A DNA stretch of 64,000 nucleotides from Aquabacterium sp. (GCF_030652515.1 NZ_JAUSAR010000010.1:124001-188000), one strand, 5' to 3'; positions 14,695 to 23,178 are shown, counted from the first letter of the stretch. Notes: generated from the letters alone by a model not told the origin. Made by a program: numbers and translations.

Positions 14695-16989
14695 TTGAAG
14701 CCACCTTCCACCCCCCCGGCCGATCCGGCGCGCCGCGTTCCGCTCCAGCGACGCTTGTTCCTGCTGGCCCTTGGCGCCATCCTGCCCCTTGCCGTGGCAT
14801 CGGGCATCGGCTTGCAGGCATTGGTGAACCAGCAACGCCTGCAAGCCGAACGCGCCAGCATTGACCTGGCCCGGGCTTTGAGCATCGCGGTGGGCGGCGA
14901 GTTGCGCCTGAGCATTTCAGCCCTTGAAACCCTGGCCACGACGCCTGGACTGGTCCGGGACCTGGATGCCCCGGGTTTCGAAGCGGTGGCCCGAGACGTT
15001 CTCAAGACGCGGCCCGAGTGGCTGCAGATCATGCTGGCCCGCCCGGACGGTGCGGTGATGGCCTTGGGCAAACCACTGCCGGCTGGCCAGTCATTGGCCC
15101 ATCTGCGCACGGCCGAACCGCGGAGTTTTCAATGGTTGATCGAGCACCGGCAGCCCGTGGTGGGCTACCTCACGGAGGGCTACGGCGGCCGTTGGGGCGT
15201 GCCGGTGCGTGTGCCCGTCATCCGCGATGGCCAATTGGTCTTCGTGTTGACGGCCGTGCTGCAGCCCGAGGCCTTGAAGACCCTGATCGAGCGCCAACAA
15301 GTGCCCCCGAACTGGCTGGTGTCGGTGTGGGACGCCCAGACCAGGCGCGTGGCCCGCTCCCGTGCGCACGATAAATTCCTGGGGTCGGGGCCGTCGGCAA
15401 CCTTGCAGGTGCTGTTGGCCAGTGGGGGCATCGAAGGCATCGGGCCCACGCACACCCTGGAAAGCGAGGACGTCTACACCGCCTTCACCCACCAGCGTGA
15501 TTTCGGGTGGACGGTGTCGGTGGCCGTGCCTGCCAAGGAAATGGCCATGGGCGCCAGCCAGTCCCTCATCGCCTATGGCGGTGGCGTGCTCCTGTCGGTG
15601 GTCATCGGCTTGATGGCCGCTTGGACCATGGCCCGCCGCATCAATGGGCCGATGGGTCAGTTGCGCGACGCCGCGCAAGCCTTGGGCCAGGGGCAAGTGG
15701 TGCAGGTGCCCCGGGGGGACATCAGCGAGATCCAGGAGGTGGGTGATGCCTTGTTCGCCGCGGCCCACCAGCGCGCCCACAGCGAGGCCGAGCGCGAACG
15801 CCTGCTCGCCGCCGAGCGGGTGGCCCATGCCGAGGTGCAGTCCGCCATGCTGCAGGCGCAGACGGCCAACCAGGCCAAGGACGAATTCCTGGCCATGCTG
15901 GGCCACGAGCTGCGCAACCCGCTGTCACCCATCGTCACGGCGCTGCACCTCATGTCGCGCCGCGATGCGCATGCCCATGAGTTCGAGCGGCGCATCATCG
16001 AGCGGCAGGTCAAGCACATGGTCCGCCTGGTTGACGACCTACTCGACGTCTCCCGCATCACGCAGGGCAAGATCGAGCTGCGGCGCGAGCCGGTGGACAT
16101 GAAGGCCGTGGTGGAGCAGGCGGTGGAGCTGACCAAGCCCTTGCTGGATTCGCGCGCCTGCCCCGTCCGTTTTGACATGCCGGATCAGCCGGTCATGGTC
16201 TGGGGCGATTGGGTCCGCCTGGTGCAGGTGGTGGGCAACCTGCTCAGCAACGCGGCCAAGTTCACGCCGCCCGATGGCTTGATCGAGGTGAGCTTGAAGC
16301 AGGGCGTGGATGCCGTGACGTTGTCGGTGCGTGACGAGGGCAATGGCATCGCGCCCGAGTTGCTGCCGCAGGTGTTTGACCTGTTCACCCAAGGCAAGCA
16401 GGCCATCCACCGAGGATCTGGCGGCCTCGGGCTGGGTCTGGCCATTGTCAAGACCATGGTGCAGTTGCACGGCGGGCGTGTGAGTGCGGCCAGCCAGGGG
16501 CCCGGCCTGGGCAGCACATTCACGATCACCTTGTTGCCCATGGATGCCATCGTGGCCTGGGCCCAGCTCGAGGATGTCCGGGACCCGGCCCTGCAAGGCC
16601 AGGAGCGCATCCTGGTGGTCGATGACAACCAGGACGCGGCCGAAACCGTCGCGATGGTCTTGCGCGACATGGGCTACGACGTTCGCACCGCGCACGATGG
16701 CCTGGCCGCTTTGGCGGTGCTGGACGAGTTCGTGCCGGAGTTGGCCATGCTGGACATCGGCTTGCCCTCGATGGACGGGTACGAGCTGGCCAGCCGCCTT
16801 CAGGCGGACCAGCGCACGCGGCACATTCCCTTGATCGCGGTGACGGGCTATGGCGCCGAATCGGACTTGGCGCGTGCCCTGCAGGCGGGTTTCCTGGAGC
16901 GCCTGGTCAAGCCGGTGGCCACGCCGCAGCTGCTGCAGACGATTCGCCGCTTGCTGGCCGCCAAGCCGGTCACGCCACCACGGCCTTGA
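14695..16989 (+). CDS. Hybrid sensor histidine kinase / response regulator
   Basis: This is a 764-residue inner-membrane sensor. Its domains are: membrane segment 21-44, periplasmic dCache-like sensor about 45-285, second membrane segment about 290-312 (AYGGGVLLSVVIGLMAAW), and HAMP region to about 365. These are followed by HisKA with FLAMLGHELRNPLSP (His404), HATPase_c with NLLSNAAKF, and GSGGLGLGLAIVK. The C-terminal receiver domain has ILVVDDNQD and the phosphoacceptor in MLDIGLPSMDG (Asp687). No DNA-binding output is present, so a partner regulator must lie elsewhere. The start is a TTG without a clear Shine-Dalgarno; no in-frame ATG precedes the membrane segment. The stop overlaps the convergent cyclase gene by 20 bases. 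Confidence 0.88.
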   Translation: MKPPSTPPADPARRVPLQRRLFLLALGAILPLAVASGIGLQALVNQQRLQAERASIDLARALSIAVGGELRLSISALETLATTPGLVRDLDAPGFEAVARDVLKTRPEWLQIMLARPDGAVMALGKPLPAGQSLAHLRTAEPRSFQWLIEHRQPVVGYLTEGYGGRWGVPVRVPVIRDGQLVFVLTAVLQPEALKTLIERQQVPPNWLVSVWDAQTRRVARSRAHDKFLGSGPSATLQVLLASGGIEGIGPTHTLESEDVYTAFTHQRDFGWTVSVAVPAKEMAMGASQSLIAYGGGVLLSVVIGLMAAWTMARRINGPMGQLRDAAQALGQGQVVQVPRGDISEIQEVGDALFAAAHQRAHSEAERERLLAAERVAHAEVQSAMLQAQTANQAKDEFLAMLGHELRNPLSPIVTALHLMSRRDAHAHEFERRIIERQVKHMVRLVDDLLDVSRITQGKIELRREPVDMKAVVEQAVELTKPLLDSRACPVRFDMPDQPVMVWGDWVRLVQVVGNLLSNAAKFTPPDGLIEVSLKQGVDAVTLSVRDEGNGIAPELLPQVFDLFTQGKQAIHRGSGGLGLGLAIVKTMVQLHGGRVSAASQGPGLGSTFTITLLPMDAIVAWAQLEDVRDPALQGQERILVVDDNQDAAETVAMVLRDMGYDVRTAHDGLAALAVLDEFVPELAMLDIGLPSMDGYELASRLQADQRTRHIPLIAVTGYGAESDLARALQAGFLERLVKPVATPQLLQTIRRLLAAKPVTPPRP

Positions 16990-18187
16990 CGCGGTTGCGG
17001 CCTTCGCGCTTGGCCTCGTACAAAGCCTTGTCGGCCCGGGAGATCATGACTTGTGGCCCGGCCGATGGGGCTTCGGCACGCACGGTGACCAGCCCCACGC
17101 TGATGGTCACCCAGTCGGCCGTGCTGGAGCGCTCGTGTGGCAGGCGCAGCGCGGCCACGGCCTCGCACACACGCTCGGCGGTGAGTCGCGCGGTCTGTGC
17201 GCTGGCCTGCTGCAACAGCACGCCAAATTCTTCGCCGCCCAGGCGCGCCACCAGGTCGTTCGGGCGCCGCGTGCTGCTGTTCAGGGCCTGGGCAATCGCT
17301 TTCAGGCAGGCATCGCCGGCCTGGTGTCCGTAGAAATCGTTGTAGGCCTTGAAGTGGTCCACGTCGATCATCAGCATGGACAGGGGCGATCCCTCCAGGC
17401 TGGCCCGCGACCAGGCCTGCTGCAGGTGCTCGTCAAAGTGGCGGCGGTTGGCCACCTGGGTCAGCGCATCGCTGCGTGACAGCCGTTGCAGTTCTTCCTG
17501 GGCGGTTTGCAGTTCCGCCAGGATCAGTTGGTCTTGCAGCCCCAGCAGGTAGCGGCGCCGTTGGCGTTTTTCCGCCAGGTAGTTGGCCATCAGGCTGATG
17601 CCCACGGCAAACAGCACCATGTCCACCATGGGGATCAGGATGGCAGTCGGCATGGGCGGGCCATACAGCCCGGCCACGCCATGCATGGCCAGGATGCCTG
17701 TGGCCGTGACCACCGCCACGGCGAAGCGCGTGGACTGGACCAGGGTGGCATACAGCAGCACCACCATCAGGCCCGCATGGTAGAAGTATGCGTGGGGGCT
17801 GTGGCTGGCCAGGAGCAACGCCAACAAGGTGCCCGCCGCCGCCCATCCGCTGATGACCGCGGTCCAGTCCGCGAAAGCGGGGCCGAACAGCGCCACCAGC
17901 CGCGCCATGTGCCGGTGGGCCAGGTGGATGGTCAACAGGCCCAGTGGGGTGATCACGGCCAGCCGCAAGGTCAGCGCCAGCTCGAACACATCGGGCACCA
18001 CCAGCCAATCGACCAAAAGGAAGGACACGTACAGGACCAGGCCGAAGCCGCCACTGGCCAGGGCCGCTTGAGTTCGCTGTGGGCCAAGGTCCTGCTTGAA
18101 CTGGTTTTCCAGCGCGGGCGCAAACCGAAGGCCGACGCGCCGGGTCGACAAGGCGTGCGCCAGTGCGGGCTTCAACGCGCTGTTCAT
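16970..18187 (-). CDS. Membrane diguanylate cyclase (GGDEF)
   Basis: This is a 405-residue protein. Residues about 45-215 contain roughly six membrane segments of a MASE-like sensor. A short coiled coil leads into the GGDEF domain (starting SRSDALTQVANRRHFDEHL). The active-site motif is GGEEF at 317-321, and an allosteric I-site RPND (308-311) sits the canonical five residues before it, so the enzyme should make c-di-GMP and be product-inhibited. Its ATG overlaps the stop of the upstream cyclase gene (ATGA), and the two share architecture and N-terminal sequence (RRVGLRFAPALE versus RRLLGFEPAIE). They are probably a tandem duplication placed beside the EPS operon. Confidence 0.9.
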   Translation of the reverse strand: MNSALKPALAHALSTRRVGLRFAPALENQFKQDLGPQRTQAALASGGFGLVLYVSFLLVDWLVVPDVFELALTLRLAVITPLGLLTIHLAHRHMARLVALFGPAFADWTAVISGWAAAGTLLALLLASHSPHAYFYHAGLMVVLLYATLVQSTRFAVAVVTATGILAMHGVAGLYGPPMPTAILIPMVDMVLFAVGISLMANYLAEKRQRRRYLLGLQDQLILAELQTAQEELQRLSRSDALTQVANRRHFDEHLQQAWSRASLEGSPLSMLMIDVDHFKAYNDFYGHQAGDACLKAIAQALNSSTRRPNDLVARLGGEEFGVLLQQASAQTARLTAERVCEAVAALRLPHERSSTADWVTISVGLVTVRAEAPSAGPQVMISRADKALYEAKREGRNRVKAVVA

Positions 18188-19431
18188 GCAGCAGCCTGGC
18201 CTTGTCGCGCGTTGGCGCAGCGGACGCAGTCTCGGCCATTGCGCTTGGCATCGTACAAAGCCTGGTCGGCGGCGGCCACCCAGTCATGGACCGAGACCCC
18301 GCCACCGTCAATCTGACCGCTGCACAGGCCGACGCTGATCGTCACGTGCAGCTTGGGCGAGTCTTCGTGAGGAATGGCCAGATCACGCACGGCCTGGGCG
18401 ATGCGCTCGGCGGTCCTCAGGGCCTCATCGGGCGGCACGCCGTGCAGCACGGCGATGAATTCTTCGCCGCCATAGCGGGCCAGCAAGTCCCCGGCTCGGC
18501 GCAGGTCGTGCTGCAGTGCCTGGGCCACGGCGCGCAGGCAGGCATCGCCCGCCGGGTGGCCGTGGCGGTCGTTGTAGGCCTTGAAGTGGTCAATGTCGAT
18601 CATCAGCACGGCCAGATGCCCATGGCCATGTTGCGCGCGTTGCCACAGCTGGCCCAGGTGCTCGTCGGCGTGTCGGCGGTTGGCCACCAGCGTCAAAGGG
18701 TCCAGGCGCGCCAACTGGTCCAGCTCGGTGTTGAGGTCGGCCAGGCGTGTCCTCAAGAGCCGATGGCGCAGGCTCATGAGGTAGTTGTGGCGCTCTTCGG
18801 CCTCCAGCTGGTACAGGAAGTAGAGGCTGCAGCTGGCGGTGGCCGCGGTGGCCACCAGCACCGGCAGCAGCCGCCGCAGGTCGCCCATGGCTTCGGTCAG
18901 TGACAAACCGGTCCAGCTCACGGCCAGCAGCATCAAACCAGTGGCCATGGCGGCCAGTTGGAACCGGGGTCGCAAGAGCACGTTGAGGTAGAGGATCACC
19001 ATGGCGCTGCCCAGCAATTGCAATTGCCGCAACGGGCTATCGCTTTGGGACAGCAGGTACAGGTTCAGGCCGACGATGCTCAGGCCGATGCCCACGGCCT
19101 GCCATTCGGGCGCCCGGCGGCCCACCGTCACCTTGAAGGTGAGGGCGGTCAGCAGGGCGACCGTGGCCAGGAATCCCAGCCGCAGCCACAGGGCCAGGGT
19201 GAAAACGTCCGGCGTCATGGCATGGTCCGCCAGCAAGAACAGGCACATGAACGCGCTCATCAGCACCCCGGCCAGTTGCGTGGCCTTGAGCTGTTCACGG
19301 CGCCTGGCATCGCGAAAACGCCGTTCGATGGCGGGCTCGAAGCCGAGCAGTCGGCGTGGTGCGCGCAATGCCGCATCCACCTGCTCGAGCAGGGCGGGCT
19401 CATCGGGGGGCAGGGGCGAAGGAGGCAGCAT
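18184..19431 (-). CDS. Membrane diguanylate cyclase (GGDEF), tandem paralogue
   Basis: This is a 415-residue protein with about six membrane segments between residues 50 and 210, then a GGDEF domain (ARLDPLTLVANRRHADEHL). The active site is GGEEF at 321-325 and the I-site is RAGD (312-315). It is predicted to synthesise c-di-GMP in response to a membrane signal and to feed EPS/biofilm control. It is the first gene of a two-gene transcript with the downstream cyclase (4-nt overlap). An inverted repeat lies 21-42 nt before its start. Both cyclases lack an EAL domain. Confidence 0.9.
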   Translation of the reverse strand: MLPPSPLPPDEPALLEQVDAALRAPRRLLGFEPAIERRFRDARRREQLKATQLAGVLMSAFMCLFLLADHAMTPDVFTLALWLRLGFLATVALLTALTFKVTVGRRAPEWQAVGIGLSIVGLNLYLLSQSDSPLRQLQLLGSAMVILYLNVLLRPRFQLAAMATGLMLLAVSWTGLSLTEAMGDLRRLLPVLVATAATASCSLYFLYQLEAEERHNYLMSLRHRLLRTRLADLNTELDQLARLDPLTLVANRRHADEHLGQLWQRAQHGHGHLAVLMIDIDHFKAYNDRHGHPAGDACLRAVAQALQHDLRRAGDLLARYGGEEFIAVLHGVPPDEALRTAERIAQAVRDLAIPHEDSPKLHVTISVGLCSGQIDGGGVSVHDWVAAADQALYDAKRNGRDCVRCANARQGQAAA

Positions 19432-19451
19432 GCAGTGCAGCTCATGAAAAA

Positions 19452-19473
19452 CATGGAATGGGACTGTTCCATG
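19452..19473. promoter_or_regulatory. Inverted repeat upstream of the diguanylate cyclase pair
   Basis: CATGGAA (19452-19458) and TTCCATG (19467-19473) form a perfect 7-bp inverted repeat with an 8-base spacer. It lies 21 bases before the start codon at 19431. Position and symmetry fit a dimeric regulator site or a short leader hairpin; no regulator can be assigned. Confidence 0.35.
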
Positions 19474-19645
19474 ATCCGCGAAGCGTCGGTCTGAAAACCT
19501 GTGTTGCCCGCCGGCCCGGCCTCAGCTGTGCCAACTATCGCACGGCGCGATGAGCCTACTCCCCTGTTCGCGGGGTGGGCCTTTGCCTAGTCGGCCCATG
19601 AGGATTGCCCTCCTGGCCTCGTGAAGCGCCTTGTGGCGCGCCCAT

Positions 19646-19674
19646 GAAAAAGGCCCCTCCATCACGGAGGGGCC
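19646..19674 (-). terminator. Rho-independent terminator of the secretory lipase gene
   Basis: A perfect 9-bp GC-rich stem (19652-19660 with 19666-19674, loop of five bases) is followed on the minus strand by five T residues (complement of 19647-19651). It lies 33 bases beyond the lipase stop codon and reads in that gene's direction. Confidence 0.88.
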
Positions 19675-19706
19675 CCAGGGCCGACAACGGGGTCAGCCAA
19701 AAATCA

Positions 19707-21503
19707 TCAGAACTTCACGGGGGCAGGTGGCTTCACGGCGAACGAGTAGGTCTGGCCGGGGCCGGACATGAAGGCCGACAGGATGGCCGAGATGCCGCAA
19801 CCCTTGATCTGCGGGAAGGTCGTCGTGCCGGAGAAGCTCAGGCCACCATTGCCCAGCGAGGAGACCGGGCCCGTGAACTTGATGGGGAAGGCCACTGGCG
19901 TGACGGTCTTGCATTCGCCAAAGGAGATGCCCGACAGCGACGTGATGGTGATGTTGGCATAGACGACGCCGTCAATGTTCAACTGGCCTTGGTTGTCCAG
20001 GACCACGGTGCCTGTGGCCTGACCCACTGGCGTGATCCGCAGGCCGACGGCCGAGCCGATGCCCAGGATCTTCAGCGATTGCTTGAAGTCAGGCACCACC
20101 AGGTCACCCGTCAGGCGCTTGGCCGTGACGTCGGCGTTGGCCGAGAAGGTCGAGGTGGCTGGCAAGGTCACCGTTTGCGCCAAGGTCTTCAAGCCCACGG
20201 TCGCGGTCAGTGGCCACTTGTCCAGCGTGACCACGAAGTTGCCGCCGCCTGGATTGGCGGTGGACTGGGGATCTGCGGCCACGGTGTTGCAGGTGCTGGT
20301 GGCAGCCTTGCCTGCGAAGCGGTCGCCCAACCAGGTCAGCACGGTGGGCGCAGCCTGGAACTGGGTCACGATGTGCTCGCTGGGGTACACGTCGAAGCTG
20401 ACGTTGGAGAACTTGCTGCAGTAAGCCTTCTTCAGGTTCACGGCCTGGTCGATCGGGATGAACTCGTCAGCCTTGCCGTGGTACTGGTACAGCGGCACGG
20501 AGACCTTGTCACCACCCAGATCCTGCGCCTTCAAGGTCGCGTTGATGGCGGGGATGGCCGTCAACTGGTCCAGCGTCTGATTGCCCGTGGTGTACTCGGA
20601 CAGGTTGTCGTTCATCAATTCGAACAGGGACTCGAACACGCACTGTGTCTTGCCCTTGGCAATCGCGGCTTGGCCCGCAGCATTGGCCAGGGTGTCCAGC
20701 GGGATGGCGGTGGGGTACTGTTGGGCCAGGCCGATCACGCCGCCGAACAGGAAGGAGGCACCTGCGCTGCCGTCAAGGTAGTCGGCCGTGCGCAGGAAAT
20801 CAGCCGGCACACCGCCAGCGGCCACGCCCACCAGGTTCACGCTCGGTGCATAGGCGGCGTGGCGTTGGGCGGCCCAGGCAGCGCTTTGGCCACCTTGCGA
20901 GTAACCCCAAATGGCGGTCTTGGTGCTGGCGCTGATGCCGCCAAACGGGATCTGGGTGGCGGCGCGGACGATGTCCAGCACGGCATTGCCTTGCGAGGCA
21001 CCGGCCAAGTAGGTGGGGGTGCTGCCCGTGGTGTAACCCTGGTAGTCGGACACCAGCACGGCGTAGCCAGCCTTCAAGGCGGCGGTGATGTTGGCGGCTT
21101 CATAGTCAGTACCACCCACCATTTGCAGCGAAGGTGCGCAATTTTGGGCCAGGCCGTGTGTGCCAACGGCGTAGGAAACGGTGGGGCGTGTGCCGCCACC
21201 CGTCCAAAGGGCGATGGGCACCAGCACGGTGCCGGTGACGACATTGGGGGCGCCGAGCGAGTCGGTCGACTTGTACATGACGGCCCAGGCCTTGGTGCTC
21301 GGCGCGTCGGCGCCCAGCTTGACCGTGGTGCTGCGGTAGGAAATCAGGTCACCGTGGACGCCGCTCGGGGTGGACGCGGGTGCTGTGTAGAAAGCGAGGC
21401 CGGCGGGGCCGACGGATGGGGCAGCATAGGCGCTCGTCATCGCCAAGGTCAATGCGGCCAGGGGCAGGGTCAATGCCCGGATGTTTGAATGGGTGCAGTT
21501 CAT
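19707..21503 (-). CDS. Exported secretory-lipase-type alpha/beta hydrolase with extra C-terminal domain
   Basis: This is a 598-residue protein with a signal peptide ending SAYAA (about residue 28). Residues 40-400 resemble fungal/actinobacterial secretory lipases. The nucleophile is in WGYSQGG (Ser202); the probable acid is Asp346 in HGKADEF and the base His377 in YPSEHIV. Residues about 415-598 are a separate Thr/Gly/Ser-rich, all-beta-looking domain (TLDKWPLTATVGLKTL through FAVKPPAPVKF) that lipases do not need. The ATG at 21503 is chosen because GGAGA lies just upstream and it opens the signal peptide. It likely hydrolyses esters outside the cell, and a strong terminator follows. Confidence 0.85.
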   Translation of the reverse strand: MNCTHSNIRALTLPLAALTLAMTSAYAAPSVGPAGLAFYTAPASTPSGVHGDLISYRSTTVKLGADAPSTKAWAVMYKSTDSLGAPNVVTGTVLVPIALWTGGGTRPTVSYAVGTHGLAQNCAPSLQMVGGTDYEAANITAALKAGYAVLVSDYQGYTTGSTPTYLAGASQGNAVLDIVRAATQIPFGGISASTKTAIWGYSQGGQSAAWAAQRHAAYAPSVNLVGVAAGGVPADFLRTADYLDGSAGASFLFGGVIGLAQQYPTAIPLDTLANAAGQAAIAKGKTQCVFESLFELMNDNLSEYTTGNQTLDQLTAIPAINATLKAQDLGGDKVSVPLYQYHGKADEFIPIDQAVNLKKAYCSKFSNVSFDVYPSEHIVTQFQAAPTVLTWLGDRFAGKAATSTCNTVAADPQSTANPGGGNFVVTLDKWPLTATVGLKTLAQTVTLPATSTFSANADVTAKRLTGDLVVPDFKQSLKILGIGSAVGLRITPVGQATGTVVLDNQGQLNIDGVVYANITITSLSGISFGECKTVTPVAFPIKFTGPVSSLGNGGLSFSGTTTFPQIKGCGISAILSAFMSGPGQTYSFAVKPPAPVKF

Positions 21504-21694
21504 GTTCTCTCCAGAGTCACTAGGAAGCCGGTCAATAAAACGTAAGCCGGTTATCAGCAATCGATTAATCGCTTGCAGGTAGTTTGACAAAGGAGAAAAG
21601 CAGTTTCGCAAAGGGTTTTCCGCTAAAAAGTCACGCCAGGCGGGTGGGGCCCCTTGAACATGGGGTTGGAAAACACCATGGCAAAGGATGAACG

Positions 21695-21714
21695 CCCGCC
21701 AGCTTGCTGGCGGG
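21695..21714 (-). terminator. GC-rich stem-loop after the 233-residue exported protein gene
   Basis: A perfect 8-bp stem CCCGCCAG / CTGGCGGG with a CTTG loop lies 8 bases past the stop of the minus-strand gene at 21722. It has no clear T-tract, so it may be a weak terminator or an mRNA 3-prime stabilising hairpin. Confidence 0.45.
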
Positions 21715-21721
21715 GCCGTGG

Positions 21722-22423
21722 TCAGCGTATTTTGGCCGGCACGAAGGGCAGGTAGAACTCGCTGGCGACAAATTGCTGGCCCTGGCCCGCCGGTCCGGTG
21801 ATGGTCTGGTGGGTCCCCACAGCCAGCACGCCCGTGCTGCCCAAGGCCTGGAAGCCCGCATCCACACGATCAGGCTTGGCCCCTGAAGCGGCCAGGTCCA
21901 GCCCGTGGATGTTGCGGCCGATGGGGTAGTTGAGCACCGTCTCGCGGATGGACGGGCAAGGGGTGGTGATGCAGACGATGCCGCTGTTCTTCAAGGCCGA
22001 GAACACGCCGGAGGGCTTGCTCAAGGCCTGGCCCACCCAGGCCTCGCTGATCACCAGGGTGTCCACCTTGGTGGCGCCGTTTTTCAAGGCCACCAGCTTG
22101 CCCCCGGCCAGCGCGTGTCCGGGCGTGAAAGATTGTTCGAAGGCATCGCGGTCTTCGGGCGACCAGCGCAAGGCGCTCGTATTCAGGGTGGCCACATGGC
22201 AATCCTTTTGCAAAGTGCCATTGGCACAGCGGGTCAGCGCGCGGTTCACCGCCTTGACGAAGTAGCCGCCGCACACCGGGTAAGCGCATTTGCGCAGGTC
22301 CAGGCGCGTCACGATGTAGTGGCTGGAAAAGGGTGTCGGACTGACGATGGGGGCCGATTGAGCCAGGGCCGTGCTGCTCAGCACCAGGCAGGCCAGGGCG
22401 GACGAAGCGAATTTGTTCAACAT
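21722..22423 (-). CDS. Exported protein of unknown function, CGGYFVK motif
   Basis: This is a 233-residue protein with a clear Sec signal peptide (residues 1-22, ending TALAQ). The mature part begins with RKCAYPVCGGYFVKAVNRAL and has further cysteines (ARC, KDC, IVC, TPC), giving a cysteine-rich periplasmic or secreted protein. The CxxPxCGGYFV(K/R)xVN pattern recalls proteins annotated DUF6748, but I hold that only loosely. No catalytic motif is recognisable. The gene stands alone, divergent from the dcw promoter and upstream of the lipase gene on the same strand. Confidence 0.75.
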   Translation of the reverse strand: MLNKFASSALACLVLSSTALAQSAPIVSPTPFSSHYIVTRLDLRKCAYPVCGGYFVKAVNRALTRCANGTLQKDCHVATLNTSALRWSPEDRDAFEQSFTPGHALAGGKLVALKNGATKVDTLVISEAWVGQALSKPSGVFSALKNSGIVCITTPCPSIRETVLNYPIGRNIHGLDLAASGAKPDRVDAGFQALGSTGVLAVGTHQTITGPAGQGQQFVASEFYLPFVPAKIR

Positions 22424-22582
22424 GGCGAATTCCTCAGTTTGTGGGTGATCAACCCCGTGGCAAGGGGCTGGCGCATCTTAGGAACGATCGATTCGCCTGA
22501 ACAAGCCCCAATGTGTGTCAGGACGTGGAAACCCCACCCATTCCGGGGAAATTCTTCATTCATCACTTCCACACCCCTCTGC

Positions 22583-22610
22583 AAGTCCTTATTTCATAAG
22601 GACTTTTTTT
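22583..22610 (+). terminator. Orphan intrinsic terminator upstream of mraZ
   Basis: AAGTCCTTAT (22583-22592) pairs perfectly with ATAAGGACTT (22596-22605) across a TTC loop, followed by a T-run to 22610. It is oriented on the plus strand, although no plus-strand gene ends within 5 kb upstream. It may block read-through into the dcw cluster or end a short unannotated transcript. Confidence 0.75.
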
Positions 22611-22676
22611 CTGAGAATCTTCTTGCAAAAACTTCCTAAGTCTTTGATTTCATTGAAGATTTTTTCACTTCTCCCC

Positions 22677-22705
22677 TTGTTTCAGGGGAGGTGATCGGTT
22701 AAAGT
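22677..22705 (+). promoter_or_regulatory. Candidate sigma-70 promoter of mraZ
   Basis: TTGTTT (22677-22682) and TAAAGT (22700-22705) are spaced by 17 bases, each matching four of six consensus positions. The -10 abuts the first MraZ box, which is the arrangement expected for autorepression. Confidence 0.5.
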
Positions 22706-22738
22706 GGGATTTAGTGCACTTTTGTGGAGTTTTGTGTG
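22704..22738 (+). promoter_or_regulatory. MraZ operator: four GTG repeats at 10-bp spacing
   Basis: GTGGG (22704), GTGCA (22714), GTGGA (22724) and GTGTG (22734) are spaced exactly 10 bp apart, each on the same face of the helix. MraZ binds tandem GTGGG-type repeats with five-base spacers and represses its own operon; the array here overlaps the predicted -10 and ribosome binding site and ends at the mraZ start codon. Confidence 0.85.
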
Positions 22739-23173
22739 AGTCTGGTCTTTCAGGGTGCTTCGGCGTTGGCGTTGGATGCGAAGGGACGGTTGGCCGTGCC
22801 TGCGCGGCACCGCGACGTCCTGCAGGCCCTGTGCGAAGGCCAACTCACCCTGACCAAACACCCTGAAGGCTGCCTGATGGTGTTCCCTCGCCCCGCCTGG
22901 GAAACCTTCCGCGACAAAGTCGCCGCCTTGCCCATGTCCGCCTCCGGCTGGAAGCGCATTTTTTTGGGCAACGCGATGGACGTCGAGATCGACGGCGCCT
23001 CGCGCTTCCTGGTCTCGCCAGAATTGCGCGCCGCTGCCGGTTTGAGCAAGGAAGTGATGTTGCTGGGCATGGGCAGCCATTTTGAACTGTGGGATGCCCA
23101 GCGCTACGCCGCGCACGAGGCCGAAGTCATGGCCCAGGCCATGCCCGACGCCCTGCAAGACTTCACTTTCTGA
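22736..23173 (+). CDS. mraZ: Transcriptional regulator MraZ
   Basis: This is a 145-residue protein with two SpoVT/AbrB-like repeats: [24 protein letters not shown] at the N-terminus and [22 protein letters not shown] in the second half, both with the DxxGR/DxxSR-type DNA-binding signature. It forms a ring and binds GTG repeats upstream of itself. The GTG at 22736 is preferred because GGAG lies six bases upstream and MraZ proteins begin just before FQGASA; a GTG at 22724 would bury that site. It is the first gene of the dcw cluster, five bases before rsmH. Confidence 0.93.
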   Translation: MSLVFQGASALALDAKGRLAVPARHRDVLQALCEGQLTLTKHPEGCLMVFPRPAWETFRDKVAALPMSASGWKRIFLGNAMDVEIDGASRFLVSPELRAAAGLSKEVMLLGMGSHFELWDAQRYAAHEAEVMAQAMPDALQDFTF

Positions 23174-23178
23174 CCGCG

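Larger units (their letters stand above)
22424..22735. other. 312-bp intergenic region upstream of the dcw cluster
   Basis: This gap separates the exported-protein gene (minus) from mraZ (plus). I see no protein gene in it. It holds an intrinsic terminator facing mraZ (22583-22610), an AT-rich stretch (22600-22670), a candidate sigma-70 promoter (22677-22705) and the MraZ box array (22704-22738). Confidence 0.8.

Noticed and set aside
19605-21488. 627-codon plus-strand open frame
   Set aside because: It is antisense to the lipase gene, which has a signal peptide, ribosome binding site, catalytic triad and terminator.
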